A stretch of 35,959 nt of DNA from CAZMOK01 sp964644135 (GTDB lineage Bacteria > Bacteroidota > Bacteroidia > Bacteroidales > JAGOPY01). The translations under genes and the position numbers were made by a program. How positions within the stretch are numbered: the stretch's first letter is position 1; every line of letters begins with the position of its first letter. The stretch is from positions 1 to 35,959 of the forward strand of contig CAZXWD010000021.1 in the NCBI GenBank assembly GCA_964644135.1, given 5' to 3'. The notes under the pieces were generated by a model. The model ran no database searches and was not told the origin of the DNA. It was given only the letters and a program-made list of their open reading frames with translations. Below are positions 23,982 through 32,069 of this stretch, piece after piece.

Positions 23982-25499
23982 ATGAAGAAAAGGATACAAA
24001 GCGCTCTCATATCTGTATTTTACAAAGACGGTCTTGAGGAGATAGTCAGGAGGCTGGATGAGCTTGGTATCCAAATATATTCTACCGGGGGAACGTATAA
24101 TTTCATAGAAAAACTCGGTATTACGGCTATTCCCGTTGAAGATGTGACTTCTTATCCATCAATACTCGGTGGCCGGGTGAAAACCCTGCATCCGAAAGTT
24201 TTCGGCGGTATCCTTTTCAGGCGTGACTATAACGATGACCTGGCCCAGGTTGAGGAATATGAGATACCTCCCATGGATCTTGTAATCGTTGATCTTTATC
24301 CCTTCGGGGAAACGGTTGCAAAAACCGGGGATGAAAGCGAAATCATCGAAAAAATTGATATAGGGGGGATTTCATTGATAAGGGCTGCTGCCAAAAATTT
24401 CAGGGATGTTGTAATAATTCCTTCGAAAGATTATTACGATGATCTGCTTGGTATCCTTACGGAAGGCAGCGGGCATACAGACCTGGAAGAAAGAAAACGG
24501 CTTGCGGCGGCAGCATTCGATATTTCGTCGTGCTACGATACAGCGATATTCAACTATCTGAACGAAGGAAGCATTAAAAGTTTCAAAAGGTCATTCCGTG
24601 GTTACAACAAGCTCAGGTATGGCGAAAATCCGCACCAGGAAGGGGGTTTTTATGGCGAGTTGACTGAAATATTCACTCAGCTCCACGGAAAAGAGATCTC
24701 TTACAACAACCTGGGTGACCTTGAAGCAGCCATTGCCCTGATCAGTGAATTCGATGAGCCAACCTTCGCCATCCTGAAACATAACAATGCCTGCGGGCTT
24801 GCCAGCCGCGACAACCTTACCGAAGCCTGGAAAGATGCCCTTGCCGGAGACCCGGTTTCCGCTTTCGGAGGTGTGCTTATAACAAACAGGGAAGTGGACG
24901 AAAAAACGGCTGAAGAGATCAATAAGCTTTTCTTCGAGATCATACTTGCCCCATCTTACAGCACAAAAGCGCTGGAACTCCTCAAAAGCAAGAAAAATAG
25001 AATAATTTTGCAGAAAGGGACGTACAGTTTCCCCGACAAGCAATTCAGATCGTTGCTGAACGGGGTTCTGGAACAGGACCGTGATGTGAAGACCGAACAA
25101 AAAGAAGATCTGAGAACGGTGACTGTCAATTCACCTGATCTTTCTGAATTTGAAGATCTTATCTTTGCAAATAAAATAGTCAAACACACAAAATCAAATT
25201 CCATCGTGCTGGCAAAGAACAAACAACTGGTAGGAAGCGGCACAGGGCAAACCTCCAGGGTGGACGCCCTGAAACAAGCTATTGAAAAAGCCGGTTCTTT
25301 CAAGCACAGCCTCAGCGGGGCTGTAATGGCTTCCGATGCTTTCTTTCCTTTTGCCGACTCTGTTGAGATTGCCCATAAGGCCGGGATTTCAGCCGTGATC
25401 CAGCCCGGTGGTTCGATACGGGATAAGGATTCCATTGACTATTGCAACAAGAACGGTGTCTCTATGGTATTCACGGGTACCCGTCATTTTAAACATTAA
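23982..25499 (+). CDS. purH: Bifunctional AICAR formyltransferase/IMP cyclohydrolase
   Basis: PurH performs the last two steps of de novo IMP synthesis. The N-terminal MGS-like cyclohydrolase domain begins KRIQSALISVFYKDGLEEIV and contains IYSTGGTYNFIEKLG and GGRVKTLHPKVFGG. The formyltransferase domain shows RYGENPHQEG, LKHNNACGLA, DPVSAFGGVL, GSGTGQTSRVDA and the terminal GTRHFKH. The 505-residue length is normal. ATG at 23982 is chosen over an upstream TTG at 23952 because it begins the family N-terminus and is preceded by AGAAGGTG, a rare Shine-Dalgarno-like match here. mreB follows 23 bp after the stop, so purH and mreBCD are probably one transcript. Confidence 0.97.
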   Translation: MKKRIQSALISVFYKDGLEEIVRRLDELGIQIYSTGGTYNFIEKLGITAIPVEDVTSYPSILGGRVKTLHPKVFGGILFRRDYNDDLAQVEEYEIPPMDLVIVDLYPFGETVAKTGDESEIIEKIDIGGISLIRAAAKNFRDVVIIPSKDYYDDLLGILTEGSGHTDLEERKRLAAAAFDISSCYDTAIFNYLNEGSIKSFKRSFRGYNKLRYGENPHQEGGFYGELTEIFTQLHGKEISYNNLGDLEAAIALISEFDEPTFAILKHNNACGLASRDNLTEAWKDALAGDPVSAFGGVLITNREVDEKTAEEINKLFFEIILAPSYSTKALELLKSKKNRIILQKGTYSFPDKQFRSLLNGVLEQDRDVKTEQKEDLRTVTVNSPDLSEFEDLIFANKIVKHTKSNSIVLAKNKQLVGSGTGQTSRVDALKQAIEKAGSFKHSLSGAVMASDAFFPFADSVEIAHKAGISAVIQPGGSIRDKDSIDYCNKNGVSMVFTGTRHFKH

Positions 25500-25522
25500 A
25501 TAACAGAATTAAAAAAAGAGAT

Positions 25523-26545
25523 ATGGGGTTATTCTCATTCCTGACTAAAGAAATCGCAATTGACCTTGGCACTGCCAACACCATCATCATCTATAACGAT
25601 AAAGTGGTGGTTGACGAACCCTCTATCGTGGCCGTGGAGCGAAATACCGGCAAAGTGATCGCTGTGGGCAAGAAGGCCCTTATGATGCACGGCAAGACAC
25701 ACGAAAACATTAAGACCATAAAGCCGCTGAAAGACGGTGTAATAGCCGACTTCCAATCGGCGGAGGTAATGATCCGCGAAATGATCAAAATGATCGGGTT
25801 CAAAAGGTCAGTCTTTCCGCCGGCACTTAAAATGGTTATCTGTATACCTTCAGGTATTACCGAGGTGGAGGAAAGGGCCGTGAAAGACTCCGCCGAGCAG
25901 GCAGGGGCAAAAGAGGTAAGGCTGATACACGAACCCATGGCCGCAGCTATAGGAATCGGTATAGATGTGCTGGAACCCACCGGCAACATGATCGTCGACA
26001 TTGGGGGCGGTACCAGCGAAATTGCGGTAATAGCGCTTGGAGGTATCGTCAACAACAAATCGATCCGGATCGCCGGTAATGATTTCAACACCGACATCGA
26101 GGAGTATATGCGAAAGCAACATAATATCAATGTGGGTGAACGCACTGCCGAACGGATCAAGATAGAGGTGGGCGCTTCGATGACAGAACTTGAAAATGCC
26201 CCCGATGATTATGCCGTTCACGGCAGGGATATGCTTACCGGCATTCCTAAAGAAATAACCGTGAATTATGCTGAAATAGCGCACGCACTCGACAAGTCGA
26301 TATCAAAGATCGAAGCGGCTGTGCTGAATGCACTGGAAAATACACCTCCCGAGCTATCAGCCGATATCTACCGTACCGGTATTTATCTTGCCGGCGGTGG
26401 CTCAATGCTCAGGGGGCTCGACCAGAGGCTTCACCTGAAAACCAAGCTGCCCGTGCATGTTGCTGAAGATCCCCTGCGGGCCGTTGCACGCGGAACGGGA
26501 ATAGCCCTTAAGAATTTCGATAAATTCACATTCCTCATAAAATAA
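25523..26545 (+). CDS. mreB: Rod shape-determining actin homologue MreB
   Basis: A 340-residue bacterial actin. It forms membrane-associated filaments that guide side-wall peptidoglycan synthesis. Phosphate-binding motifs are DLGTANTIIIY near residue 12 and VDIGGGTSEIAVI near 157. The adenosine motif is LAGGGSMLRGLD near 290. The N-terminus GLFSFLTKEIAIDLG has the expected short amphipathic start. It is first of an mreB-mreC-mreD set, 23 bp after purH. Confidence 0.97.
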   Translation: MGLFSFLTKEIAIDLGTANTIIIYNDKVVVDEPSIVAVERNTGKVIAVGKKALMMHGKTHENIKTIKPLKDGVIADFQSAEVMIREMIKMIGFKRSVFPPALKMVICIPSGITEVEERAVKDSAEQAGAKEVRLIHEPMAAAIGIGIDVLEPTGNMIVDIGGGTSEIAVIALGGIVNNKSIRIAGNDFNTDIEEYMRKQHNINVGERTAERIKIEVGASMTELENAPDDYAVHGRDMLTGIPKEITVNYAEIAHALDKSISKIEAAVLNALENTPPELSADIYRTGIYLAGGGSMLRGLDQRLHLKTKLPVHVAEDPLRAVARGTGIALKNFDKFTFLIK

Positions 26546-26586
26546 CACCGGAAATAACCGGTTCAATTTTCTGGGGCTAACTTCAC

Positions 26587-27402
26587 ATGAGAACTCTGAT
26601 CGGTTTCATAATAAAGAATTATTTCCTCATCCTGTTCCTGGCCTTTGAGGCAATGAGCTTTTATCTTATTTATGAAACAAGCTACTACCGCAGGCATTCG
26701 ATGATCAGCTCCTCAAACAGGGTAACCGGCACATTAGACCGGGTCTATTCCGACATAGCGGGCTATTTTTTGCTCAACAGGGAAAATGAAATGCTGGCCT
26801 TTGAAAATTCCCTGCTCAGGTCGATGATACCCGGTGATACCGTTGAATATCCTGTGCCTGAATCTATACGCGACACAGCCTACAGCTATATTAGCGCCAA
26901 AGTCATCTCAAACTCCATTCACAAACGAAATAATTACTTTACCATCAACAAGGGCAGAGAACATGGGGTGCAGGTGGATATGGGGGTTGTATCCCCTACC
27001 GGCATCGCAGGGATCATCATAGGGGTTTCAGAAAATTTCGCCAGGGGCATGTCGTTGCTCCATAAAGACACCCGGATAAGCGGTAAGATCAAAAAAAACG
27101 GGCAGTTGATAAACATCGTTTGGGGCGGTCATGACTACCGAAAGGGAAAAGTGATGGATATTCCCACCCACCTCGAACTTTTTAAAGGCGATACCATCAT
27201 CACCAGCGGAAATTCGCTGATCTTTCCCGAAGGCTTACTGGTAGGGACCATAAATAAATACCTTGTAAACCGGGACCAGCTTTTCAATTCTGCCGAACTT
27301 GACTTTGCTACCGATTTCAACAGCCTTTACTATGTATACCTGGTCAAGAATCTTAATATAGAGGAGCTGGATCAACTGCAAAACCCTCTGGAAGATGAAT
27401 AG
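26587..27402 (+). CDS. mreC: Rod shape-determining protein MreC
   Basis: A 271-residue single-pass protein. The N-terminal helix is at about residues 8-27, followed by a coiled-coil stretch (NRENEMLAFENSLLRS) and a periplasmic beta domain. That domain contains the family features YFTINKGREHGVQVDMGVVSPTGIAGII and TIITSGNSLIFPEGLLVGTI. MreC links MreB to the periplasmic peptidoglycan synthases. It is 41 bp after mreB and overlaps mreD by 8 bp. Confidence 0.95.
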   Translation: MRTLIGFIIKNYFLILFLAFEAMSFYLIYETSYYRRHSMISSSNRVTGTLDRVYSDIAGYFLLNRENEMLAFENSLLRSMIPGDTVEYPVPESIRDTAYSYISAKVISNSIHKRNNYFTINKGREHGVQVDMGVVSPTGIAGIIIGVSENFARGMSLLHKDTRISGKIKKNGQLINIVWGGHDYRKGKVMDIPTHLELFKGDTIITSGNSLIFPEGLLVGTINKYLVNRDQLFNSAELDFATDFNSLYYVYLVKNLNIEELDQLQNPLEDE

Positions 27403-27916
27403 CCAGGTCTTCAAAAATATAATCCGTTTCGTTTTCCTGGTATTTCTCCAGGTATTCATCATCGATAAGGTTCAGTTGAGTGTTTATTTCAATCCTTACA
27501 TTTACATTCTTTTCATCCTGTTGCTGCCGGTCGACATCCCTAAGTGGTTGCTCCTCGTGCTTGCCTTCATTACAGGTTTAAGCATAGACTTTTTTTCAGG
27601 TATTCTGGGAATACACAGCGCTGCAACAGTGTTTATAGCTTTCATAAGGCCCGGCATTATTAAGCTTATAGGCGAAAAAGAAGACGCTGAACAGGACCTG
27701 GAACCAAACATACGGAACTTTGGCCTCCTGTGGTTTTTTACCTATGTGAGCTTTATGACCTTCCTTCACCACCTGGTGCTTTTCTATATAGAGGTTTTCA
27801 GGCTCAATGAGATCCTGGATACTTTGCTCAGAGTGGTGGCCAGCTCGGCAGTGACAATTGCCCTTATCATAATCATACAATTGCTTTTTATCAGAAGAAT
27901 TGGACCCGTGCGTTAA
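27395..27916 (+). CDS. mreD: Rod shape-determining membrane protein MreD
   Basis: A 173-residue membrane protein with about five helices, small and hydrophobic as expected for MreD (IIDKVQLSVYFNPYIYILFILLLP, then GLSIDFFSGILGIHSAATVFIAFIRP). The DFFSG turn followed by G-H-AAT is typical of the family. It overlaps mreC by 8 bp. In many Bacteroidetes mreD is followed by genes for penicillin-binding protein 2 and RodA; neither is present here. Confidence 0.93.
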   Translation: MNSQVFKNIIRFVFLVFLQVFIIDKVQLSVYFNPYIYILFILLLPVDIPKWLLLVLAFITGLSIDFFSGILGIHSAATVFIAFIRPGIIKLIGEKEDAEQDLEPNIRNFGLLWFFTYVSFMTFLHHLVLFYIEVFRLNEILDTLLRVVASSAVTIALIIIIQLLFIRRIGPVR

Positions 27917-27966
27917 GGAAAAATACAATATTTTTATGCCCTAACAGTTTGAACATTAAATAATAA

Positions 27967-29085
27967 ATGAATATGAAAAACATCTGGATACTGTTACTGA
28001 CTTTGATCATCGCCTCATGCAGCACAACTGAAAAAAAACAGGAAGGTTATGTCGTCACCGGCACAGTCACTAAACCTGTCGAAAGTTATGTGTTCTTACA
28101 GAAGAAGGAGAAAGGGGTGCTTACAAATGTTGATTCCATCATTCCACAGGAACAAAAATTCAGCTTCACCGGTCAGATCGGTTTTCCCGAAGTGCATTAC
28201 ATCAATATACCGGCAACGAAATCGCTCATTCCTTTCTTTCTGGAGCCTTCTGATATAAATATAAAAGTCGATGTTGAAAACATAGATAATTCAACCATTA
28301 AAGGATCAGAAACTCAGAATGATTATGAAGAATACCTGAATTCACTTAAAACTTACGATCATAAGATCAGGGAGGCATATTCCCTCTACAGGCGGGCCGA
28401 TGATTTTGGCGAAGCTGATAAGGTTGATTTCTACGATTCAGTGATCGACGCCCGTTTTGAAGAAAAAACACAGTATATCAAGAATTTTGTACTTGAGAAC
28501 AATGATAAAGTGATATCGCCCCATATTGCTTTCAGGAATTCTTATCAGTTCGAACTCGACGAACTTGAAGAGATGTCGGAAAATTTCAGTGAATCGTTAA
28601 AGCCTTCAGTCGACCTGGCCCTTTTGAATGAATACATAGGCATACTGCAAAGGGTTGACATAGGGCAGCCTTACGTTACCTTTACCATGCAGGATACAAC
28701 CGGGATCTATGTCCCTGTTTCCTCTTTCATCGGAGATGATTACATATTGATAGATTTCTGGGCCTCCTGGTGCGGCCCCTGTCGCGAAGAGAACCCATAC
28801 CTTGTCAGTGTCTACGAAGATTTTAACGACAAAGGCTTTGAGATAGTCGGGGTTTCACTTGATACGAGCAAGGAGAAATGGATGCAGGCAATTGAGAATG
28901 ACGGCCTTACCTGGCCCCAGGTATCCGATCTCAAAGGCTGGGACAATTCGGCGGCAAGGCTTTACGGAGTGAGGTCCATACCGGCAAACGTCCTGCTCGA
29001 TAAAAACGGATATATTATAGATAAGAACCTTCGCGGAGATGACCTGAGGAAAAAGCTGGAGCAGATATTTGCTTCCAATGTCTAG
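27967..29085 (+). CDS. TlpA-like thioredoxin-fold lipoprotein with DUF4369 domain
   Basis: A 372-residue lipoprotein. The signal ends in LIIASC with the lipidated cysteine at residue 18. Residues about 25-115 form a beta-rich DUF4369 domain (VVTGTVTKPVESYVFLQ), a helical linker follows, and residues about 230-370 are a redoxin/TlpA domain. The active site is FWASWCGPCREENP, with Cys269 and Cys272. The cis-proline region is VRSIPANVLLD. Proteins of this build reduce or shuffle disulfides in the periplasm. The ATG at 27973 (MKN...) is an equally good start. It lies 50 bp after mreD, in the place where penicillin-binding protein 2 is often found. Confidence 0.9.
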   Translation: MNMKNIWILLLTLIIASCSTTEKKQEGYVVTGTVTKPVESYVFLQKKEKGVLTNVDSIIPQEQKFSFTGQIGFPEVHYINIPATKSLIPFFLEPSDINIKVDVENIDNSTIKGSETQNDYEEYLNSLKTYDHKIREAYSLYRRADDFGEADKVDFYDSVIDARFEEKTQYIKNFVLENNDKVISPHIAFRNSYQFELDELEEMSENFSESLKPSVDLALLNEYIGILQRVDIGQPYVTFTMQDTTGIYVPVSSFIGDDYILIDFWASWCGPCREENPYLVSVYEDFNDKGFEIVGVSLDTSKEKWMQAIENDGLTWPQVSDLKGWDNSAARLYGVRSIPANVLLDKNGYIIDKNLRGDDLRKKLEQIFASNV

Positions 29086-29096
29086 AGAATAGAAGA

Positions 29097-30479
29097 TTAT
29101 TTTCCCTGCTTTCTATCTTTCCAGCGCTTGTTGAATGATGCTGAATGGAATTCAGGTATTGACCTTCTCGGTCCCCATGATTTCTGGAAGAACATTTTAA
29201 AGGCCCGGCGCTTAATGGCTTTATTACCTATGTTCATGAGGTTTCTGTGTGTCAGCGCCCTCGTGGCTCCTTTCATGGCGATCTTTTCACCACGCGAGGC
29301 CATACCCTCCTTAACAACATACTGACGGTTCAGTAACAGCAACTCGTGCAGCGGTATCTTTACAGGGCAAACTTCCGTACAAGCCCCGCAGAGCGATGAA
29401 GCGAAGCTCAGATGTTTGTAATCCCTCATTCCCAGCAGGTAAGGATTAATGACCGATCCGATCGGGCCGGAATACACCGCCCCGTAAGTGTAGCCCCCGA
29501 TATTCCTGTAAACAGGGCAAACATTCAGGCAGGCGCCACACTTGATGCACGACATGGCCCTCCGCTGACGCTCCTGCTTCAATACATCCGATCTGCCGTT
29601 ATCGATCAGCAACACATACATTTCCTGGGGCCCGTCGACTTCATACTCCTGCCTGGGTCCTGATATAATATGGTTGTAAACTGTTACCTTCTGACCTGTT
29701 CCGTGAGTGCTCAGCATCGGCCAGAAAAGATGTAGGTCGGTGAGTGAAGGGATGAGCTTTTCGATACCGGCAATAACTATGTGGATCCTGGGAAATGAAA
29801 CCGACATAAGCGCATTTCCCTCATTCTCGGTAATGCAGACCGATCCGGTCTCAGCCACAAGGAAATTAGCTCCCGTTATGGCAATGTCGGCCCTAAGGAA
29901 ATCCTTTCTCAGTTTTTCCCGTGTGAAAGATGTGATCTCCTCAGGTGTTGAGTCTTCAGGGGTACCGAACTTGTTATGATAGAGCTCGGTTACATCCTCC
30001 TTCGACTTGTGCATTGCCGGGGTTACAATATGATAAGGCTTCTCACCTGCAATCTGCACAATATATTCACCAAGGTCTGTTTCCACCGTTTCGATCTTTT
30101 TCTTCTCCAGTACTTCGTTCAGGTCGATCTCTTCGCTTATCATCGACTTGGACTTCACAATGGATGTTGCCTTGGTCCTGCCTATTATATCCACCAGCTC
30201 CTTTAAAGCCTCCTTCTTGTTCTGTGCCCAGATGACTTTTCCACCTGACCTGGAAAAATTCATCTCAAATTCGATAAGGTATTTGTCGAGCTCAGAAATA
30301 ACCTTATGCTTAATATTGGCTGCTTTTCTTCTGGCAAGTTCAAGATCTTTATATTGTTCTTTGCCTTTCTCCAATGCAGCCATATAGGCCGACATGTTCT
30401 TGTTTATCTTCCGCCGGTGGTCCTTGTCGAAGGCTACCTTTTCTGAATCTTTCAGGAACTTATTATGATGCTCGTTCAT
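29097..30479 (-). CDS. lutB: LutB/LldF-family lactate-utilisation iron-sulfur protein
   Basis: A 460-residue protein with an N-terminal LUD domain (about 60-300; LVAETGSVCITENEGNALMSVSFPRIHIVIAG) and a C-terminal two-cluster ferredoxin. The clusters are CIKCGACLNVCP and LCGACTEVCP, with the family spacing and the GSVINP motif between them. LutB works with LutA (CCG cysteine-rich) and LutC to oxidise L-lactate. Neither partner is in this window. Instead the gene is 7 bp downstream of rpiB on the same strand. LutB is the best name, but an electron-transfer role with a different dehydrogenase is possible. Confidence 0.88.
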   Translation of the reverse strand: MNEHHNKFLKDSEKVAFDKDHRRKINKNMSAYMAALEKGKEQYKDLELARRKAANIKHKVISELDKYLIEFEMNFSRSGGKVIWAQNKKEALKELVDIIGRTKATSIVKSKSMISEEIDLNEVLEKKKIETVETDLGEYIVQIAGEKPYHIVTPAMHKSKEDVTELYHNKFGTPEDSTPEEITSFTREKLRKDFLRADIAITGANFLVAETGSVCITENEGNALMSVSFPRIHIVIAGIEKLIPSLTDLHLFWPMLSTHGTGQKVTVYNHIISGPRQEYEVDGPQEMYVLLIDNGRSDVLKQERQRRAMSCIKCGACLNVCPVYRNIGGYTYGAVYSGPIGSVINPYLLGMRDYKHLSFASSLCGACTEVCPVKIPLHELLLLNRQYVVKEGMASRGEKIAMKGATRALTHRNLMNIGNKAIKRRAFKMFFQKSWGPRRSIPEFHSASFNKRWKDRKQGK

Positions 30480-30486
30480 TACCTTG

Positions 30487-30939
30487 TTACTCCTTGCTCT
30501 TTATCTTTTCAACCCTTCTGACATGCCTGCCTCCTTCGAAGTCCGTATTAAGGAATATCTCGGCCATCTTAACCGCAAGATCGAAATCAAGGAACCTTCC
30601 GGGCATTGAAAGAATGTTGGCATTATTATGCAGCCGGGCTAACCGGGTGATCTCTTCGTTCCAGCAAAGTGCAGCCCTGATGTTCTCATATTTATTGGCA
30701 GTCATCTGAGCGCCGTTGCCGCTGCCGCACATTATGATCCCAAGGGGATATTCTCCATCGTTCACAGCCTTTGCAAGTGGTTGTACAAAATCAGGGTAAT
30801 CTACGCTCTCTTCACTGTAAGTTCCAAAATCCTTTATCTGGTATCCTTTTTGCTGTAATTTTTCAATAAGGTATTGCTTCATTGCAAAACCACCGTGATC
30901 GGAAGCGATCGGTATAACTGAAGGAGGATTTTCAGGCAT
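30487..30939 (-). CDS. rpiB: Ribose-5-phosphate isomerase B
   Basis: RpiB interconverts ribulose-5-phosphate and ribose-5-phosphate. The 150-residue protein has IASDHGGFAMKQYL at residues 11-24, the base cysteine in IIMCGSGNGAQMTANK (Cys71) and RLHNNANILSMPGR near 102-115. The length is normal. It is the first gene of a two-gene leftward unit with lutB. Upstream is a 496-bp AT-rich region shared with nadA. Confidence 0.96.
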   Translation of the reverse strand: MPENPPSVIPIASDHGGFAMKQYLIEKLQQKGYQIKDFGTYSEESVDYPDFVQPLAKAVNDGEYPLGIIMCGSGNGAQMTANKYENIRAALCWNEEITRLARLHNNANILSMPGRFLDFDLAVKMAEIFLNTDFEGGRHVRRVEKIKSKE

Positions 30940-31435
30940 GATTGTAAGTCTTGTTTTAAATTAATTCATAAAGTAAGCAAATATTGTTAGAAGTATTTTC
31001 TTCATCGTTCATTTATTTACAGGTGTTTTTAAGTAAAGAACGCTGGATCAAACATTTATCAGTTATCAACAAATCCTTGTTTATTTCTGTTAATTTTGTT
31101 GTAGAGAGTGTGATAAATTGAGCCTTTTGTTAACAAAATGGAGGTAATACCCTTCAGGCGCTTTTTACTTAACATTCGGATAACATTTAACTAAGGACAA
31201 ATTAACAGCAAAGGATCTCAAAATAGTACAAAATTATCAACAATAACTTATTTTGACAGTAGTTTAATAACTATACAATATTTTGAAAATAAATAAATTA
31301 CAATTGATAATCTTTGGAAATGTGTTGGTAAAATCTTATATTTTACAAACGCAACTTTTTGAGCAAATACTTATAAAGGAATTAACAGCCCTTTAATATA
31401 TTATATAATAATTATTTATAGAATATTATAATACA
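30940..31435. other. 496-bp AT-rich divergent intergenic region
   Basis: I see no gene, RNA or known riboswitch. The stretch separates rpiB (-) from nadA (+) and is much richer in A and T than its surroundings. It holds a perfect 14-bp palindrome TTTTGTTAACAAAA (31125-31138) and two copies of TTATCAACA (31063-31071 and 31234-31242), one base from the DnaA box TTATCCACA. The last 60 bp are nearly pure A/T. Confidence 0.8.
31125..31138. promoter_or_regulatory. 14-bp perfect palindrome TTTTGTTAACAAAA
   Basis: A perfect two-fold symmetric sequence in the middle of the rpiB-nadA spacer, about 185 bp from rpiB and 300 bp from nadA. It could be an operator; nothing in the sequence identifies the regulator. 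Confidence 0.35.
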
Positions 31436-32068
31436 ATGACGTTAACATCTGAAATATCCGCCGAAAGAGATGCAAAGTACAGGGAAGAATTTCTCAGGTT
31501 GAAGAAGGAAAAGAACGCGATTTTGCTTGCGCATTATTACCAGATACCTGAAATACAGGATATCGCCGATTATGTGGGCGACAGCCTTGGCCTGGCACAG
31601 AAAGCTGAGGAGGCTGATTCTGAAATAATTGTGTTTGCCGGTGTTCATTTCATGGCTGAAACNNNNNNNNNNNNNNNNNNNNNNNNNNNNNNNNNNNNNN
31701 NNNNNNNNNNNNNNNNNNNNNNNNNNNNNNNNNNNNNNNNNNNNNNNNNNNNNNNNNNNNNNTCTGCTATGCTGAAGTATACAGTGGATGACGATGCCAA
31801 AAAGTATATTGTCGCAACTGAAACAGGTATACTCCACCAGATGAGGAAAAATTCACCCGATAAGGAATTTATCATAGTTCCTACGGATGAAACATGTTCA
31901 TGCAATGATTGCCCGTACATGAAGCTGAACACAATGCAGAAACTCTACCTTTGCATTAAAAATGAAAGACCGGAGATAAACCTTGAAAAAGAAGTTATTG
32001 AAAAAGCTAAGGCACCCATCGACAGGATGCTTGAAATTTCCAGGAAACATAATCTTATCAAGACCTGA
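31436..32068 (+). CDS. nadA: Quinolinate synthase NadA, interrupted by an assembly gap
   Basis: NadA condenses iminoaspartate and dihydroxyacetone phosphate to quinolinate in de novo NAD synthesis, using a [4Fe-4S] cluster. The visible N-terminal part (AILLAHYYQIPEIQDIADYVGDSLGLA...FAGVHFMAET) and C-terminal part (SAMLKYT, KKYIVATETGILHQM, FIIVPTDETC, CNDCPYMKLNT) are clearly NadA. Between them are 100 N. Counting 34 unknown codons gives only 210 residues, while NadA is normally above 300, so the real gap should be several hundred bases longer. The frame matching on both sides is by chance. Two of the three cluster cysteines fall in the missing part. The MORN-repeat gene starts 1 bp after the stop. 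Confidence 0.93.
   Translation: MTLTSEISAERDAKYREEFLRLKKEKNAILLAHYYQIPEIQDIADYVGDSLGLAQKAEEADSEIIVFAGVHFMAEXXXXXXXXXXXXXXXXXXXXXXXXXXXXXXXXXXSAMLKYTVDDDAKKYIVATETGILHQMRKNSPDKEFIIVPTDETCSCNDCPYMKLNTMQKLYLCIKNERPEINLEKEVIEKAKAPIDRMLEISRKHNLIKT
31663..31762. other. Assembly gap of exactly 100 N inside nadA
   Basis: A run of exactly 100 N is a customary placeholder for a gap of unknown size. Comparison with the usual NadA length suggests roughly 440 bp are truly missing. Confidence 0.98.
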
Positions 32069-32069
32069 C

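Noticed and set aside
25591..26160. 189-codon minus-strand frame inside mreB
   Set aside because: It is antisense to an unmistakable MreB and has only low-complexity hydrophobic residues.
31436..32068. nadA as a pseudogene or natural short form
   Set aside because: The shortening coincides exactly with 100 N, and both ends match intact NadA, so this is an assembly gap.
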